Shown here: positions 30,982-41,488 of the stretch, piece by piece
How the letters are laid out: each line of letters starts with the position of its first letter
Numbering within the stretch: position 1 is the first letter of the stretch
Origin: Caulochytrium protostelioides
Taxonomy: Eukaryota; Chytridiomycota; Caulochytriomycetes; Caulochytriales; Caulochytriaceae
Assembly: GCA_003615045.1 (NCBI GenBank)
Contig: ML014112.1
Coordinates: forward strand, 224,041-288,040
Reading direction: 5' to 3'
Length of the DNA stretch: 64,000 bases
Program-made: the position numbers and the translations under genes
The notes under the pieces: generated by a model
The model's input: the letters and a program-made list of their open reading frames with translations, nothing else
Told to the model about the DNA's origin: nothing
The model's database searches: none

Positions 30982-31386
30982 TGGACGGCGGCCGAGGACA
31001 CGTGCGGCACGGCACGGCGCGTCGCCGCACAGCACAGCGCACCGAGCGGCGCTGGTGGCGGCGTCCGCGGCGGCGGCACACGTCCGAGGCGAGGACGGCG
31101 GCGGCGGCAGGCCGTCGACGGCCGCAACGGAGGGCGGCGAGGACCCGGCGTGCTGTTGGCGGCGCCGTCTACGTCAACGGGAGCTCGCACCGCCGGCGTG
31201 TCGGGCGGAGATAGCCGCGACTGCGGGCGCCCGGCGTGGGAAGCGGTTCCGTGGTGTGCTTGGGGGGGGGAGGAGGACCCTTTATCGGAGCACGTGGGCG
31301 GCGGCGGCGGCGGCGGCGGCCGGACCGTGCGGGTGATGCGTGGCGGCCGCGATCTGCGGTGGCGGCGTTGGCGGCGGCGGCGGCGT

Positions 31387-31423
<37 letters not shown>

Positions 31424-32205
31424 CGTGGCATCCACCGCACGCGACGGCGCCAAGCAGCGCTGTCCGCGCACGCCGTCGCCTTCTGATGAGCGCGCATCGG
31501 AGCATGACGCGCGTGGCGCGGCGGCGGCGCGCGGCCCGTGCCGACGCCAAGGAAAGCTCGAAAGAACACGCAGAGCCCGCCCGGACCGCCTGCCGGACGC
31601 GGCGCGTGGAGGGACGGCCGCAAGAGCGAAGACGATTTCCGACTCCCGGGCGCCGGAGTCGACTCCCGGACTCGTCGACTCCCGGACGCGTCGGCGGGCT
31701 GGCGGCTCGGCGATCGCGCGGCGCCGCGTTGCCGCATCGACGGCACCGGACTTGGCGGATCGGCGCTTCGCACGCCGGCGGCGGTCTCGCCGGCGGCGTT
31801 GGCGGCAGCGGCAGCATCGGCGGGCAGCGGCGGCGGGCAGCGGCGGTCTGAGCCGCGGTGGCAGCAACGAGCGGTGCTCGCCTCCTGTTCAGCACGCTCA
31901 CAGCCAGGGATGCGACGGCGCCGTTCGCGTCATTCGCTGCCACCGACGGACGACGCCGTATGAATCACCAGGGTCGCGACCACATCGATCGTCGCATCCA
32001 GAGATCGGCGGTCCCGCAGACTCTCATGAAGGAGCGTGCGGGCGTTCTCCGCCAGCCGACGTTCTGCGGCAGGGCCTGAATCTATCACGGCGACCCCTGC
32101 TTTTCCTCATACACCTGCGGGCGACCATCGTGGATACTGCGCGTGGTGCCCGTGCGACGGCTGATCTCTGCGGCGAGCCACGCCCGCTTCAGTGGCACCA
32201 GCACG
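30982..32205. other. Divergent region, SMARCC-like / SPRY-IQ gene
   Basis: About 1.2 kb between divergent starts. It contains two GGC-triplet-rich tracts (about 31288-31320 and 31358-31430), giving long open frames in several registers that are composition artefacts. It presumably contains both promoters and 5' UTRs. Confidence 0.5.
31358..31430. repeat. GGC-triplet tract with GTT interruptions
   Basis: A nearly uninterrupted (GGC)n run with two cggcgttgg interruptions, inside the divergent promoter/5' UTR region. Confidence 0.8.
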
Positions 32206-35200
32206 ATGGCGGTGGCGAAGCCGCCCGGCGGCAAGACGGCGGTCGGCGGCCCCGGCGGTGCCGCGGGCAGTACGAAGGGCCATCTCGCTTACACCGCGTA
32301 TGTGCAGCGACCGCTCTCCAACCGCAACAAAGCGCCGCTCAAGAATATCTGCACCGTGCTGCAGAGCCTCTCGTCGCAGCGCATCAAATATGCCGATCAT
32401 GCGTTTGCCATTGACTATGACCGCTTGAAGGTATGATCGACCGAGGCGCAGCGTCTGCCTACCTGCACGCTTGCCCGGCGTGGAGGCTGGCATGCACACG
32501 AGATGCGTCCCCGACTTGCTGAACTCACCCGCATCGTGGGATGGTCTGGAGCGACTCCTCATTGATTGGCATAGGCCCAAGAACACGCGTACAATGAAGC
32601 CGAGGCGACGCATCTCACGATGCTGGAGGCGCTGCTGGCGATCCCGGCCGTGGCAAACCGGCGGCAAGCCATCCGAGAAAAGCTCAGCAGCCCGCTGACG
32701 TGCGAGCACGATGTGCAAATGGCGCTGAACAAGCAGCGCGAAGAAACGTTTCAGCAGATGTGGAACTGGAAACAGAGCCGCATGCTCGAGCTCAGCACGA
32801 TGCTCACGGGCATGGCGCGCGCGCTGCATCGGCTCGGCCAGATCCAGAGCAGCACCACGCAGCAGCTGCTGCTCGAGTGGCAGCAGAAGCAGGACGCTAT
32901 GCAGACCCAGTTCCAAATCCTGACGCAGCACATCACGACGCCCGACGTGCTGCATGCGGCCTTGCGGCTCCATGTGACGCTCATGCCGCCGGCGCCGTGG
33001 GCCAAGCTGACCTACCTGCCGCCGTTGCCGCCACCGCCGCCGCCCCCCGCGGCCGCTCCAGCGACGCCGGGATCGATGCTCGTGACCGGCCTGGGTGACA
33101 AGCCCGCGGCCGCCGCCGCGAGCCTCGCTGGCGGCAGCCAGGCCAGTCTCGCCGCGGCGCCGCCCCTGCCGCCGCCGCCGCCGGCGGCGCCCACCTTCGC
33201 GGCGACGAGCCTGGCGCACAGCAACGCCGCGCAGGCCGGACTGACGCTCGTCGCCTACCCCGAGGCGGCGGCGATCGCGCACCATGGGGAGACGCTGCGC
33301 GTGGTGGCGAACACGGCGCTGCACAGCGCCGACTGCCCGCCGCGGTTCCTCGAGCACTTCCTCACGCGCGAGCTGCGTGGCGCGGTGGCGCACCTCGCGC
33401 GCATCGAGGCCGATCCCCACGTTCCCGCCCACTTGGCCCGAGACCACATGGTCCACGTGGTGGCGCGGCTGCTGGACGTCGTGCACCCGGGGATGGGCGC
33501 GCAGACGCTCGTGTCGGTGAACGCGGGGCAGGCGACGGTGGCGGATCGCTGGCAGCTGCTGCGCCACGCAATGCGGCAGCGCCAGTATGCGGTGCCGGAG
33601 CCGGACGCGCTGGACGTCGAGTCGGTGCCCACGGCCGCGGGCGTCGCGGCGCTGGGCGCGCTCATGCAGCGCCGCGTCGTCCAGCAGAGCTCGTGGTACT
33701 TCGAGTTCACGGTCAGCACCGACGTGCCGTGGGCCGTCGGACTGGAGAATGCGTTCCACCAGCTGCGGTTCCGCGTGGGCAAGGACGGGCGCTTGCAGTG
33801 GAACGACGAGCCGGCCGTGCCGTTTGCGCTGCCGCGCGACGGCGGATCCGCCCGCGCCACGTATGGGCTGCTCGTCAACGCCTGGACGGGCACGGTGCAT
33901 CTGTGCACGAGCAGCGGCAGCGCGATCGTGCTCCAGCAGCCAGCGCAGGTCGCGACCACGGCGGCATCGTCGACCACCCCTTCGGCCCACGCTTCCACAA
34001 CGGCTTCATCCGCGTCGAGTCTGCCGAGTCTGCCGCCGGGCGACCCTCCCTCCCTCCTGACGACATCGGCCGCCGAATCGGTACCCCAACCGCGGGACGC
34101 CTCCGACCCCACACCGGACCCGTGGATCGAGCGCGACTGGCTCGCCGTGCTCGCCACGGGATGGACGCCGTGGTTCGAGGTCGGCGTCATGCACGCGGTG
34201 CTGCAGCCGCTCGTGGTCAACTTCGGCGACGCGCCGTTCAAGCACGCGCCACCAGCGCCCTGTATGGCGTGGGCTCAGCTGTTGCGCGACGGCTACCGCC
34301 AAACCAGCAGCAGCCAGCCGCACGTCTCGATGGTGACCCACATGACTCATAGCGACGGGACGCCCGCCGTCGCGCAAAATGGCCACGTGGTCGATGCGAC
34401 CGTCGCGGGTGGCGTCGGCGGAGCTGCGAGACCCGCAACCATGGCGGTCACGGCGACGGCCACCGCCACGGCCACCGCCACGGCCAAGGACCACTACAGC
34501 AGCGCCCTGACGGAGCAACAACGGTTCAAGCACAAGCTGAGCGCCCTGATGGACGTCGAGCCGCTGAAATCGTTTTCGCAGTTCCCACCGGCCATCTTCC
34601 GGCTCTCGGAAGCGGCGTCGCGGATCCAGCACGTGTGGCGCGTGTGCCTGGCGCGGCGTGCGCGCGCGATCATGAAGCGGCGGATGGACGACGCGGCGCG
34701 GGTCATCCAGCGGCACGCGCTGCGGCTCCTCGAGACGCGCCGCGTGCGCAAGGACGCGGCCGCGCGCACCATCCAGCGCAACTGGCGGCTCGGCATGTAC
34801 CGCCGCGTCGCGCTTGCCCGCGCGCGGTATGCGATGCCGCTCGATCTGCTGCACCGCGCCGCGACGACGATCCAGCGCGCATGGCGCCGCGCGTTCCTGT
34901 ACGAGCGGTCGCCGATCGCGGTGGTCTACCGGACGCGCCTCGACCGCATTGTCGACGCGGTCAACACGATCATCCGCTGGTGGCGGCCGCTGGTGGCCGG
35001 GCTCGAGGCGAAGCGGCAGCGCCAGCGGCGCGAGCTCGCCGCCACGACGATCCAGCGCGTGTGGCGCGGGTATGACCTGCGCAAGATGCTGCGCGCCGAT
35101 CTGCGCACCAAGCTGCACGTGATCGGCAAGGACGTCGCGATTCACCGCAAGGAGCTGCTGCGCGTCAAAGCCACGCTGACGCTGCAGCACTGGTGGCGCC

Positions 35201-35524
35201 GCCACATGCTGAAGCGCATGCATGCCGACAAGGTGCGCACGCGCCACCTCGCCGCGACCCGCATCCAGAGTCTGTGGCGCGGCTACTCGGTTCGCTTGAG
35301 TAAGTATCCCCCATCGCGGCGGTCCCGCGCAGCCCGCGCCTTGTGTCCGATGGCGCGTCCTACCTTGACTCACCATATGACTTTCAATGGATGCAGATCT
35401 TCCGGCCAAGCATTCGTATGGCCAAGTCATCTTCCTGACGGCCTTCACGCGGGCGCTGCGGCAGAGCAACTTTATCCTCAAGGTCTACAAGCCCTGTGGG
35501 ATTGTCTGCCCGCACGATGCCTAG
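32206..35524 (+). CDS. SPRY- and multi-IQ-motif protein (calmodulin-binding)
   Basis: A spliced gene with exons 32206-32430, 32575-35299 and 35397-35524, giving 1,025 aa. The first intron is phase 0 (DYDRLK, then AQEHAY). The second splits an Asn codon and restores RLNLPAKHSYGQVIFL to the stop. Residues ~1-130 are a distinctive N-terminus (QRPLSNRNKAPLKNIC; SQRIKYADHAF). Helical segments and a Pro/Ala linker follow. ~448-637 looks like a SPRY domain (SSWYFEFTVS early; VNFGDAPFKH late) with a Ser/Thr-rich insert. ~753-980 has about six IQ motifs (AARTIQRNWRLGMYRR; AATTIQRVWRGYDLRK; AATRIQSLWRGYSVRL), expected to bind calmodulin. The specific family was not recognised. In zoosporic organisms, multi-IQ proteins are often ciliary or centrosomal, which is inference here. 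Confidence 0.8.
32431..32574 (+). other. Intron 1 of SPRY/IQ gene (144 bp)
   Basis: Donor GTATGA follows an AAG codon and the acceptor ATAG precedes GCCCAA, phase 0. Translation is open on both sides only when the intron is removed. Confidence 0.8.
34456..34485 (+). repeat. 12-bp coding minisatellite
   Basis: Two and a half copies of acggccaccgcc inside the SPRY/IQ gene encode an alternating Thr-Ala stretch of about ten residues between the SPRY and IQ regions. Confidence 0.85.
35300..35396 (+). other. Intron 2 of SPRY/IQ gene (97 bp)
   Basis: Donor GTAAGT and acceptor ATGCAG, phase 1. Without splicing the frame continues into non-homologous sequence. With splicing it gives an ordered C-terminus ending in KPCGIVCPHDA. 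Confidence 0.85.
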
Positions 35525-35593
35525 TCTAAAGCTTTTCTTTGTGCCGTGTGACCGGTGGGAGATTAGTGTTGAGCGTTCGCATGAACAAGATTA

Positions 35594-35599
35594 AATAAA
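35594..35599 (+). terminator. Poly(A) signal of SPRY/IQ gene
   Basis: Canonical AATAAA about 70 nt downstream of the stop at 35524. Confidence 0.65.
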
Positions 35600-35741
35600 G
35601 AGAAAGAGGGGATTCTGTGGCAAACTAATCGGCACCGACACGTTGCCCACGCCTTCAGAAGCAGGCGCCCGCAGCCCTGACTGGTGGTAGTGGCGTCCAT
35701 CACCGCCAGCAGCGCGACACGAGCGATGCGCGATGAGACGC

Positions 35742-36266
35742 TTACTCGGGCTTCATCTGCTCAAAGGGATGCAATGGGTAGATGTCGGTGTAGGATTTGG
35801 TGGGCTGCGTGTGCAGCTTACCCGTCTCGTCGCGGAAGGTCTGGGCAGGGTGCAGGATCTCCTTCAGCCGGAAGCTCTTGCGCTTGCTGACCTGCTTGCA
35901 CTGCTCGATCTGGACCCAGTCGCCGACGGTGCCGGCCTCGAGCGGGTCGTGCGCCATGATGTTCTTGTGCTTGAAGTAGCGCTTCTCCACGACGGGGTGC
36001 AGCCGCGGGAAGGCCACGCGCACCTTGCACGTGCCCTGCATCGCGGTCCCGACGACAATGCCCTTCAGCTGGTTCGGGTTCTTTGGCCGGTCGAAGAGGT
36101 ACTTAGAGCACGCGGCGGCCAGCGCTTCGGGCGGCGTGTCGGGCTTGCCCATGCGGTTTGCGACGGCCCCGGCGCCCTGGAAGGGGATCGTCCGGCCGGG
36201 GTTCGCCGCGACCGCCGCCGCATGTGCGGCCGCCCGGACGGCGGCCATGTTAGCGCCGCGCACCAT
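35742..36266 (-). CDS. Mitochondrial small-subunit ribosomal protein uS17m
   Basis: 174 aa from the ATG at 36266 (a second ATG at 36248 is equally possible; the frame runs upstream to a TTG). A Lys/Arg/Ala-rich N-terminus with no acidic residues for the first ~35 positions suits a mitochondrial presequence. The S17 OB-fold core at ~60-125 reads LKGIVVGTAMQGTCKVRVAF, with VEKRYFKHKNIMAHDP and GDWVQIEQCKQVSKRKSF. These match uS17, an early 16S/15S rRNA-binding protein. A ~45-residue C-terminal extension is typical of mitochondrial forms. It converges with the SPRY/IQ gene. Confidence 0.88.
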   Translation of the reverse strand: MVRGANMAAVRAAAHAAAVAANPGRTIPFQGAGAVANRMGKPDTPPEALAAACSKYLFDRPKNPNQLKGIVVGTAMQGTCKVRVAFPRLHPVVEKRYFKHKNIMAHDPLEAGTVGDWVQIEQCKQVSKRKSFRLKEILHPAQTFRDETGKLHTQPTKSYTDIYPLHPFEQMKPE

Positions 36267-36322
36267 CCTGGTGGCCCTGGCTTCGCGAGCAAGCGAGCAG
36301 GTCAAGGAGACCTTTCAGCCAA

Positions 36323-36358
36323 GCCGAGCCGAGTCGAGTCGAGTCGAGCCGAGTCGAC
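36323..36358. repeat. GAGTC/GAGCC pentamer repeat
   Basis: A run of 5-bp gagcc and gagtc units, about seven copies, in the presumptive 5' region of the uS17m gene. Confidence 0.8.
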
Positions 36359-36552
36359 GCGCAGAAGAAGAACGTTCGCGTCGCGGCACGCGAGGATCAG
36401 ACGGTCAGCGGAAGAGTCGCGCGAAGGCCGGCGGTCGAGTCGGCGTCGGCGTCGGCGTCGGAGTCGGAGTCGGGGGAGGACCTGAGCGGAGCCTGAGCGG
36501 GCGTTGGGTGACGAATCGGAGAGTGGGAGAGAGAGGCCACTCGGCAGAGGCC

Positions 36553-36606
36553 GCAGCAGCAAGCAGCACCGAGCAGCAGCAAGCAGCAGCAAGCAGCAGC
36601 AAGCAG
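36553..36606. repeat. AGC-rich 10-bp tandem repeat
   Basis: Several aagcagcagc units in tandem, the earlier copies degenerate. Confidence 0.8.
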
Positions 36607-36860
36607 GCCGAGCGAAGGCCGGCGTGCGTGCGTGGGCCGTCCACGTGGGTACCATGCGTGGGCTCATGTATGTCGCCGAGCGGAGGTCGCTTGTGCACGC
36701 TTCTGCCCGACCTGGAATGTGGCGCGTCCGACCGTCGCTGCGGCGAAGGACGCGGGGGAGCCCAAAGGCGGCGCGGGTGGGAGGACCCCCGGCCAAGCGG
36801 CGATGTGGCGCAGGCGCCGTGTTCGCGGCATCGGTCCATCGGGAGCGGAGCTGGACCATC

Positions 36861-36926
36861 GCATCGAATGTCATCAGCAGCCGCGTCGAATGTCATCAGC
36901 AGCCGCATCGAATGTCATCAGCCACC
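36861..36926. repeat. 22-bp tandem repeat, three copies
   Basis: The unit gcatcgaatgtcatcagcagcc is present three times end to end with one or two changes per copy, and a 7-bp partial follows. It lies in the divergent promoter region of uS17m and BAP31. Confidence 0.9.
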
Positions 36927-37473
36927 GCATCATACCCGCCATCGCGGGTATACTGTCGTCGTCACGCTTGAACCCGCCCTGCGGTCTCCATGATGTCGGG
37001 ACGCCCCCGCGAGTGTCGCGGGCATGGCGGTGGTGGCGGTGGCCGCGGCGAGCTCTGCCGAGGGTCTTGCCGCGGAAGGGGGGAACGTGGCGCGTGTGGT
37101 CGCGCCGTCGCGGATCGCCACGGCATCCGGGCTTCCGCGATAGTGCGAATCGGTGATGGCGATCGGCACGCCGTGCGGAGCCCATGATCCATGCCGTGAG
37201 CCGCTCGGTGGGTATGAAGGGGATGCCATCGACCGCTGGCAGCTCCAGTGGGAGAGCTCGGCTGTTGACGGCGCCGTGACGGATCATCCGGCGACTCCCG
37301 CCGCTCGATGGATCGCTCGATGGATCGCCCATGACCGCTGATACCGCGGATCCTGCGCGTGCTGCCCACACCCCGCCCAATCGGTTGTGACTCCCTCTGC
37401 CTGCCGAACGGCATCGTGCCTCTTCCTCCCGTGACGCGTCTCCCCGGCGCCCGCTGATTTCGTGGCTGCCGCC

Positions 37474-38307
37474 ATGTCGCTCGTGCACAATGTCGTCTTT
37501 GCACTGCTGATGTTTCAGGTAAGTGACGCGACCGCTACGAGTCTACGGATGGGGCGGATGGGGCTGGCCCATCGAGGCACATGCATCCCGCGTGCTCACC
37601 GTCTCCGATGTCATCTCATGCATGCATGCATGCACCTTCGCCCGTCATCGACCTGGCGCACGATGTAGTCAGCGGTGTTCCTGCTCGTGACCGCCCCGCT
37701 GCCGTTCGCGTGGCGCCGCATGCTGCTCATGTCGCTCGGGAAGACGCTGTACAGCCCGCGCGTGCGCTACTACTTCAACATCATCCTGGTGTTTGTCGGG
37801 ATCCTCTTTGTGGACTCGGCGGTCCGGCTCTATTCGATCAAGCAGGAGGTCGCCGCCGTCACCGAAATGCATGGTCACGGCCACATGAACGCCTCCATGC
37901 ACCACAGCAAGCTCTTCTATACCCAGCGCAACCTGTACCTGACGGGGGTCACGCTGCTGCTGACCCGCTTCCAGAACGTGCTGGTGGATCTCATCCGCGT
38001 CGAGACGAACGCCGAGACCCTCAAGACCCAGGCGGCGTCCACCAGCAAAGCCTACATGAAGCTCATCGAGGACAACAAGAAGCTGACGGAGCAGCTGGCC
38101 GCGGTCACCGAGACCCACGACGCCGAAGCCGCGGGCCAGCGCGACTTTGCGCAGCTCAAGCTCCAGGCCAAGCGCAGCAACGACGCGTACCTCGAGCTGT
38201 CGGACAAGTACCTCGCGCTCGAGAAGCAGGTCCGTCTCGCCGGCCTCGATCTGTCGTCTGCGGTGGCCAACGCGTCCGGCTCGCGTGACGACAAGAAGGA
38301 CATGTAA
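37474..38307 (+). CDS. BAP31/Yet-type ER transmembrane protein
   Basis: Two exons, 37474-37518 and 37669-38307, phase 0, 227 aa. A family of ER chaperone/sorting membrane proteins (BAP31; yeast Yet1/Yet3). Exon 1 encodes only 15 residues, MSLVHNVVFALLMFQ, the start of the first membrane helix. Exon 2 continues it (SAVFLLVTAPLPFAWRRML), then a second helix (YYFNIILVFVGILFVDSAVR) and a third (RNLYLTGVTLLLTRFQNVLV). A cytosolic coiled coil follows from ~135. The C-terminus is ...DDKKDM, a KKxx dilysine ER-retrieval signal like KKEE of BAP31. All three membrane segments and the retrieval signal are visible. It converges with EMC10, another ER membrane gene, 125 bp apart. Confidence 0.92.
37519..37668 (+). 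other. BAP31-like gene intron (150 bp)
   Basis: Donor CAG|GTAAGT and acceptor GTAG|TCA, phase 0. It contains a short CATG tetramer run (about 37617-37634). An in-frame TAG lies directly before the exon 2 boundary, so the intron must be removed. Confidence 0.85.
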
Positions 38308-38432
38308 CCACTTCGATGAAGAGCCATTGCACGAGGTATCAATTGCAGATAGAGAGAGATATGAAGCGGCCGGCCCTTAGCCGGATCACGCGCAGTGGGA
38401 GAGGGGAGGAAAGAACAGTCGCATGAGCGCCC

Positions 38433-39557
38433 TTACGAGCGCTTATTGCGGCCGCCGCGGTTCGCGGTACCACTGCCGCTCGCGGCCTCTTCCTCAGGCG
38501 CGCCGCCGCCAATGAGCATCATCACGAGCAGCGGGACCAGGTAGACCCAGTACTTGGCGAGAAAGGACTTCGGCGGCTCGGGACGTCCGTCGGGCGTGCT
38601 TTCGACGATCTGGTCGAGCGCCGGCCGCGCGCCGAGGCCGAAGCGCTGCACGGTCACGGCGCCCTTGATCCGCGCGAGCGGGCGGACCTTCAGCGGCTTC
38701 GCGGGCTTGGCGGCGGGTCGGCCGCCCGCCGACGCGGACGCCGCCGGCGCAACGGCGCCCCACGGCTCGGCGCCCTCGCGCGGCAGGCCGCCGTCCTGGC
38801 ACGTGAGCGCCGTCGTGCGGAACTGCAGCTGCTTGAGCGTCCCGCTGGCGTCGGCGACGAGGTGGAAGTGGTGCTTCGTGGCGTCCGCGTGGTGCACGAG
38901 GCAGTACGGCACGAACGCCGTGAACGCCTCGTCGGTCTCGGCGGCCCGCAGCACGGGCGACGCCGCGGCTGCCGCCTCGCCGCTGGCCGCCGCTCGGCCG
39001 GCCGTCGCGCCGCCCGCCGCGGCCGCTGAAGCGCCGCCCTCGTCGCCGCGGCCATCGCCCTGGTACACCATCGCGACGTGGTAGACGAGCTGCGCGGCAT
39101 GGGTCGCGTTCGGCCAGACGGCCGGCCATGCGGCGTCGTGCGCCGCGACGAAGTGGCCATTCTTCTTGCGCAGCGAGAGCGGCACGTAGCTGACGGTGCC
39201 GCGGACGGTCTCGTCGGACGCGCGGCGCCCGGTCGCGCGGTCCGTCAGCCAGTGATGGACCGCGTACACGCGCGACGTGAGCTCCGGGATCACGTCGGTC
39301 GCCTGGCCGCCGCCACCGTGGCCGTGGACGGCAGCGTCGTCGAGGTCGCCGTCGGCGCCGCCGCGGCGATGGCTGGCGGCGCCCCATCCGGCGCCCGCGC
39401 CGGACCCACTCGAGCTTTCATCGGAGAGCGGCACGTGCGCCTGCCGCTGGGCAGCGGCCAGCTTCGGCGCCAGCACGGCCAGCAGCGCGGCGAGCACGAG
39501 CACGACGGCGGCGGCCAGATGCATCGGCGGCCGCCGCGGCGACGATCGCGACAGCAT
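38433..39557 (-). CDS. EMC10: ER membrane complex subunit 10
   Basis: 374 aa from the ATG at 39557 (the frame reaches a TTG three codons earlier, not used). A luminal/membrane subunit of the EMC insertase. An N-terminal signal peptide of ~25 hydrophobic residues follows SPRRPPMH. A Ser/Gly linker leads to a beta-rich luminal domain with YVPLSLRKKNGHF, LVYHVAMVYQ, FTAFVPYCLVHH and LKQLQFRTTALTC. One membrane helix at ~336-351 (KYWVYLVPLLVMMLIGGG) is the EMC10 hallmark, followed by a short basic tail. Insertions rich in Ala/Gly lengthen it relative to ~260-residue animal forms. Confidence 0.88.
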   Translation of the reverse strand: MLSRSSPRRPPMHLAAAVVLVLAALLAVLAPKLAAAQRQAHVPLSDESSSGSGAGAGWGAASHRRGGADGDLDDAAVHGHGGGGQATDVIPELTSRVYAVHHWLTDRATGRRASDETVRGTVSYVPLSLRKKNGHFVAAHDAAWPAVWPNATHAAQLVYHVAMVYQGDGRGDEGGASAAAAGGATAGRAAASGEAAAAASPVLRAAETDEAFTAFVPYCLVHHADATKHHFHLVADASGTLKQLQFRTTALTCQDGGLPREGAEPWGAVAPAASASAGGRPAAKPAKPLKVRPLARIKGAVTVQRFGLGARPALDQIVESTPDGRPEPPKSFLAKYWVYLVPLLVMMLIGGGAPEEEAASGSGTANRGGRNKRS

Positions 39558-40165
39558 CGCCAACAATCACGTGAAGGGGATCGCGCGGGAGCAGGCCGAA
39601 GGGGTTGTCGAGGAAGTCAAAGGGGGGTCAGGGATCACGTCACGAGGAAAGGATAATGCACGTGCTGCCGCGCCGAGTCGATGGGATCGTGGTGTCGATG
39701 CGTGAGTCGCCGCCCGAAGCACGCGGCGCCACGCTTCGCAGCATAGGCGACCTGTCTCGGTTGCCGATCGCCCTCACGCGATGTTTTCTCATGAGCCGCG
39801 ATGCGCCAAGATGACGCCGACGGCGCCGCTGGCGGCGGCCCTGGCGCCCGTGGGCGCGTCCGTTAGCAGCGGCGCAGTAAGGGGGGTGCGCCGCCGTCGC
39901 CGTCGCCGTCGCCGCCGGCTGAGCGACGCAAAGGCGCGGCGCTCCCCCACACGGGCCTCACAGAAGAGCGCGCGTCCGTCACGAGCACCGACTCCGACAA
40001 GGGCCGCCCACCGCTGCGCGCGGCCGCGGAGATCACCGACGAGCGGTTCATACCGCCCATCCATACCGGCGCCGCTGCCGATCGACGCGACCGCTGCCGC
40101 CGCCGCCGCCGCTCCGCCGCGCTCTCCCGACCGCTTTGCCCGCCCTCCTCGCGCGTCTCGGCGCC
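39558..40165. other. Divergent promoter, EMC10 / metaxin
   Basis: 608 bp between divergent starts, GC-rich, with (CGC/CGT)n runs near 39890-39920. No gene seen. Confidence 0.55.
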
Positions 40166-41343
40166 ATGACATGGACCCTGCCCGGCTGGCAGGCCGTGCC
40201 GGCGCTGCCGACATGGACCCTGCCCGACCGCCCGCACCCGGCGCGCGCGTATGACGGGCTTGCGACGCCGCCGAGCGGCTGCCTCCGGGACGCCGCCGCG
40301 CGTGGCGCCGCGCCCAGCGGCATTGCCGGCACCCTGTGGGTCGCGCCGTATGCGCGCGACCGGCAGCACCCGTCGCTGAGCCTCGACTGGGCCTCGCTGG
40401 CGGCGCAGACGCTGTCGCGGCTCGTGCACGCCGCGGCGCCGCCGCCGCCGCCGCCGCGCGCCGCCGCCGCCGTCGACCCGACCGCGTTCGACGAGCGCAT
40501 CTGCCTCGACGTCGATGCGACGCCCGACGGCGTCTGGCCCTTCGTGAGCATGAGCCGCGCGGCGGCCGATCCGGCGGCCGACGGCGTGCCGCGGCTGATC
40601 CCGGCGATCGAGATCGAAGCGCATTTGTGCGCACCGTTGGCCGCCGCCGCGCCCGAGGCGGCAGGCCGCACGGCCGCCGCGAAGGACGGCATCCCGGTGG
40701 TGCCCGAGGACGACAAGGCAGCCATGGCCTGGCGCTCGGCGCTGCTGTCCCGCGTCGTGTTTGCCCTCGTAAGTGACCCCCGACGGTCTGCTCCCCGCTG
40801 CCTCTGGCACGGCGGATCGGACGCTTGGATACGACGCTCACCTAGCTGCCATGGAGGCTCGATACTCACCCGTCGCCCCTTGGATACCGGATCCTCGGGC
40901 TTGGCCATCCTGGATGACGGAACTGATTCCGATATTTTTTCGTGAACTAGAATTACTATCTGGCGTATGACGATGCCGTCTTTGACCGCCTCGTTGGGGC
41001 CGGGTACCGCGCCCTCTGCTCGTCGGCGCTCGCGCGGCTGCACGCGCGCCATCGCCGCTCGGCGCTGCGCGCGGCGCTGTGGGCGCGCCGTCCCGTGATC
41101 ATCGAGGACGCCGTGCTGCGCGATGCTGGCGACATGCTGACGGCGCTCGCAAAGCGGCTCGAGCGCACGCCCTTCCTCGGCCACGCCGACGCCGCGGGTC
41201 CCGTCGACGCCCTGTGCTTTGCCGTGCTCTTTGTGCTGCTCCGCGGGCTGCCTGACGCGCATCCCCTGCGGGCCCACGCCGAGCGGCACCCCGTGCTGGA
41301 GCGCTATGTCGAGCGCATGCTCGCACACATCGCGCTGCTGTAA
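40166..41343 (+). CDS. Metaxin/Sam35-37-like mitochondrial import protein
   Basis: Two exons, 40166-40768 and 40951-41343, phase 0, 331 aa. A glutathione-S-transferase-like protein of the metaxin/SAM family, which helps insert beta-barrel proteins into the mitochondrial outer membrane. The N-terminal half (MTWTLPGW start; PHPARAYDGLATPP) fits the thioredoxin-like part, with a Pro/Ala insert. The C-terminal half, after NYYLAYDDAVFDRLV, is the helical part and carries the metaxin-type end: LAKRLERTPFLGHADAAGPV, ALCFAVLFVLLRGLP, then HPVLERYVERML. Which SAM subunit it matches was not decided. It converges with RFT1, 145 bp apart. Confidence 0.75.
40769..40950 (+). other. Metaxin-like gene intron (182 bp)
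   Basis: Donor CTC|GTAAGT and acceptor ACTAG|AATTAC, phase 0. A T-run at 40934-40940 precedes the acceptor. It joins VVFAL to NYYLAYDD. Confidence 0.75.
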
Positions 41344-41488
41344 ATCTCCTCCAAAGACATCGGCGGCGTGCCAGCCAACGTGATACAGCGAGAGACGATC
41401 GACAGACGATTCCGAGGGAATGATACAAGCGTGTCGATGATGGAATGGGTGGACAGGGCAGGTCGGCCCGGCGGACGACTCGAGGGGC

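Larger units (their letters stand above)
36267..37473. other. Divergent region, uS17m / BAP31, repeat-rich
   Basis: About 1.2 kb between divergent starts. It contains three separate simple repeats (36323-36358, 36553-36606, 36861-36926) and no convincing coding frame. Confidence 0.55.

Noticed and set aside
29644-31851. 735-codon + strand frame opposite the SMARCC-like gene
   Set aside because: Arg/Gly-rich mirror of the SMARCC frame and the GGC tract, with no family resemblance, while the opposite strand carries recognisable domains.
32107-33990. 627-codon minus-strand frame opposite the SPRY/IQ gene
   Set aside because: An antisense shadow of exons 1-2 that also crosses intron 1 and starts without a good ATG context. 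The + strand has the IQ and SPRY content.
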